DNA from: Alphaproteobacteria bacterium
GTDB taxonomy: Bacteria > Pseudomonadota > Alphaproteobacteria > Micropepsales > Micropepsaceae
DNA length: 64,000 bases
Reading direction: 5' to 3'
NCBI GenBank assembly: GCA_016783965.1
Contig: JADHVO010000008.1
Location: forward strand, 186,001-250,000
In this document: piece after piece, positions 62,303 through 64,000 of the stretch
How positions within the stretch are numbered: the first letter of the stretch is position 1
Layout: each line of letters opens with the position of its first letter
Position numbers and translations under genes: made by a program
Notes under the pieces: generated by a model
Seen by the model: the letters and a program-made list of their open reading frames with translations, nothing else
What the model was told of the DNA's origin: nothing
The model's database searches: none

Positions 62303-62686
62303 TTAGCTGTCCTTCGCCGCGCCGGTCTGCCAGACGTGCCCGTACGGGTCGGTGAACATCGCGAACCGGTCGCCCCAGAACATGTCCTGCGGTTCCTGCG
62401 TTACGGTCGCGCCCATGCTCTTGGCCTTCGCCACCAGGGCGTCGACGTCCTTGGCGCGATCCATGCCGACGAACACCGACGACAGCGCGGGTTTGCCGCC
62501 CTGGTTCATGAAGTCATCGCTCAGGAACACCGATCCGCCGCGGAAGTCGAACGAGCAGTGCATGATCCGCTTGCCGTCCTCGGCCACCATGCGGCGCGTT
62601 TCCTTGGCATCGAACAATTTGATGTAAAAGTCCGCCGCTTCCGCTCCGCGTCCGCCGGCGATCGTGAGATAGGGAACCACGCTCAT
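62303..62686 (-). CDS. VOC (glyoxalase/bleomycin-resistance fold) family protein, PhnB-like
   Basis: The 127-residue protein matches PhnB-like VOC proteins: VVPYLTIAGGRGAEAADFYIKLF, then IMHCSFDFRGGSVFLSDDF, and WGDRFAMFTDPYGHVWQTG. Metal ligands of glyoxalase are only partly kept. The function may be ligand binding rather than catalysis. The ATG at 62686 is preceded by AGGGAG at good spacing, so it is chosen over an upstream in-frame alternative at 62713. Confidence 0.85.
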   Translation of the reverse strand: MSVVPYLTIAGGRGAEAADFYIKLFDAKETRRMVAEDGKRIMHCSFDFRGGSVFLSDDFMNQGGKPALSSVFVGMDRAKDVDALVAKAKSMGATVTQEPQDMFWGDRFAMFTDPYGHVWQTGAAKDS

Positions 62687-62790
62687 CGTCTGCACTCCCT
62701 TGTTGAAGGTCACAGTCTAGCAACGTCCAAGACTTGCACGTGACAGCAGCCGGGCCGATATAGGGGCCGAAAGCGCAAGGGGTTCCGGTT

Positions 62791-63798
62791 ATGTGGGATT
62801 TCAGCCTGGGCCGCGCCATTGCCATGGTGTTGCAGACATTCCCGTATGTCGTGCTGCGCGTCATCGTCTACCTCGGCATCGCGGTCGCCTATGTGCTGAC
62901 GGTCGGCGTTGGCGGCGCGCTCGGCTGGGGCTTCGGCCATCTGGGTAGCGATCCGGGCTCGCCTGCGGGCGGCGCGTTCTGGGGCGGGGCGATCGGCTTC
63001 GGCCTCCTCAGCGGTGCGCTGTATTTCGCCCGCGAATACATCCTCTACCTGATGAAGGCCGCGCACATCGCGGTGCTGGTGGAGGTCTACGACAACAAAC
63101 CGATCCCCGCGGGCCAGAACCAGATCGCCTATGGCGCCAACTTCGTGAAGACGCACTTTGCGGAATCCTCGATCCTCTTCGGCGTCGATCAGCTGATCAA
63201 GGGCGTGCTCCGCTCGCTGTTCGGCACCATCAACTTCTTCAGCTCGTTCCTGCCGATCCCGGCGCTGCAACAGCTCATCCGGATCGCGGAAGCCTTCATC
63301 AGGATGTCGCTGACGTACGTGGACGAGATCATCCTCGCCTACCTCATCCGCACCCAGACGAAGAACCCCTGGGGCACCGCGCGCGACGGCGTCGTCCTGT
63401 TCGCGCAGAACTACATGCACTTCCTCAAGAACGCGGCATGGCTCAGCGTTTTCATGTGGGGTCTCACCGCCGTTCTCTTCTTCGTGCTGCTGGCCCCCAT
63501 CGGCGCGGCCGTCGCGATCTTCCACAGCGGCCTCTCGTTCTGGGGCTTCGCGCTGGCACTGGTGTTCGCCGTCGCGATCAAGAAGGCGATCATGGAGCCT
63601 ATCGCCATCGCCGCCCTGATGCAGGTCTATTTCAAGGAGATCGAGGGCCAGGTGCCCAATCCCGAATGGATCGCGCGCCTCGACCAGATCTCGTCCAAGT
63701 TCCGTGACCTGGCGCAGAAGGCTGCGGGCTGGGTGCCCGGCCCGGCCGTTCCGCCAGCCTCGCCCGCCCCGGCCGCACCCCCGGTGCAACCGGCATGA
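62791..63798 (+). CDS. polytopic membrane protein, unknown
   Basis: A 335-residue protein with about six hydrophobic segments: residues about 15-45, 62-80, 140-165, 215-245 and 255-285 are clear. Between them is a cytoplasmic-looking charged helix region, and the C-terminal 45 residues are Pro/Ala-rich (GPAVPPASPAPAAPPVQPA). I do not recognise the family with confidence. The stop overlaps the next gene by four bases (ATGA at 63795-63798), so the two are probably co-translated. The 3' gene is a HIG1-like small membrane protein, so a role in respiration is possible. Confidence 0.6.
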   Translation: MWDFSLGRAIAMVLQTFPYVVLRVIVYLGIAVAYVLTVGVGGALGWGFGHLGSDPGSPAGGAFWGGAIGFGLLSGALYFAREYILYLMKAAHIAVLVEVYDNKPIPAGQNQIAYGANFVKTHFAESSILFGVDQLIKGVLRSLFGTINFFSSFLPIPALQQLIRIAEAFIRMSLTYVDEIILAYLIRTQTKNPWGTARDGVVLFAQNYMHFLKNAAWLSVFMWGLTAVLFFVLLAPIGAAVAIFHSGLSFWGFALALVFAVAIKKAIMEPIAIAALMQVYFKEIEGQVPNPEWIARLDQISSKFRDLAQKAAGWVPGPAVPPASPAPAAPPVQPA

Positions 63799-63986
63799 GC
63801 GGCAGCATCGTCGTCGGCATCGCGGTCTTCGTCGTCTTCTGCATCCTGTGTGCCGGTCTCTACACGCTCTTTAAGGGCGGTGAGGTCTCCGCCACATGGT
63901 CCAACCGCCTGATGCGCTACCGCATCGCCGCCCAGTTCGTGGCGATCATCATCATCATGCTGGTGCTGTTCTTGGCCCGCGGCTGA
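63795..63986 (+). CDS. HIG1-like twin-transmembrane protein
   Basis: A 63-residue protein with two membrane helices (5-27 and 42-60) around the short charged loop SATWSNRLMRYRIAAQF. This is the layout of HIG1-domain (hypoxia-induced gene) proteins found in many alphaproteobacteria. In mitochondria and some bacteria the family associates with respiratory complexes. It overlaps the upstream membrane gene by four bases and ends 14 bases from the window edge. Confidence 0.75.
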   Translation: MSGSIVVGIAVFVVFCILCAGLYTLFKGGEVSATWSNRLMRYRIAAQFVAIIIIMLVLFLARG

Positions 63987-64000
63987 GCTTTAGGGGCCGC

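Overview
The window is GC-rich, densely coded bacterial chromosome from an alphaproteobacterium. The class is supported by a SenC/SCO1-RegB-RegA redox locus, the order rimP-nusA-ylxR-infB-rbfA-truB-rpsO-pnp, an mmcB gene with a GTTC-N7-GTTC operator, an RpoH-type CTTG/CYTATNT promoter at dnaK, and small families typical of the class (NDUFS6-like zinc finger, HIG1-like twin-membrane protein). I cannot name the genus. Nearly all the content is chromosomal core; I see no IS element, phage, CRISPR array or rRNA operon.

Layout. 1-6.1 kb: a truncated CHASE2 sensor, a ferritin-like diiron protein, DUF2199, a crotonase-fold protein with a substituted catalytic residue, a FliL-like exported protein and a secreted sugar-dehydrogenase-type beta-propeller. 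6.2-10.7 kb: tRNA-Ala(CGC) with a clear promoter, yggT-yggU-folD, then SCO1 divergent from regB-regA. 10.7-17.3 kb (minus strand): two MmcQ/YjbR genes behind mmcB under a LexA-type box, an M24 peptidase, a frameshifted methyltransferase, a second ferritin-like paralogue, hisB, an Ntn-type amide hydrolase and a HAD phosphatase. 17.3-22.8 kb: hslVU, a TylF-like methyltransferase, a GFA protein, metK, trmB. 22.8-35.1 kb: the translation/RNA-decay supercluster rimP to pnp, interrupted by a TPR-sulfotransferase and a methyltransferase-like gene. 35.1-43.5 kb: CPBP protease, cobalamin adenosyltransferase, zinc finger, polA, lspA, ASCH protein, a 577-residue unknown, moeB/thiF. 43.7-48.7 kb: pckA, an orphan methyltransferase-like gene followed by what looks like a second copy of the pckA 3' end, two PmtA-like methyltransferases, a secreted CinY/HET-C-like protein. 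48.7-57.7 kb: an internally deleted AAA ATPase, dnaKJ, a PAS histidine kinase, an M20 peptidase, maeB. 57.8-64 kb: mutS, GNAT, map, universal stress protein, VOC protein and two membrane proteins.

How the parts fit. Translation initiation, ribosome maturation, RNA decay, DNA repair (polA, mutS, mmcB), protein quality control (hslVU, dnaKJ), gluconeogenesis/anaplerosis (pckA, maeB) and redox control (RegBA) are all here. The more unusual material is small and structural: an SOS-type operator overlapping a probably leaderless mmcB start; long REP-like hairpins that supply the start or stop codon of neighbouring genes; a promoter plus palindrome at the head of the nusA operon; a strong hairpin between rpsO and pnp; a probable ATT start for lspA; two broken genes; and the apparent pckA 3'-end duplication. 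I did not find a clear new multi-gene defence or biosynthetic system.
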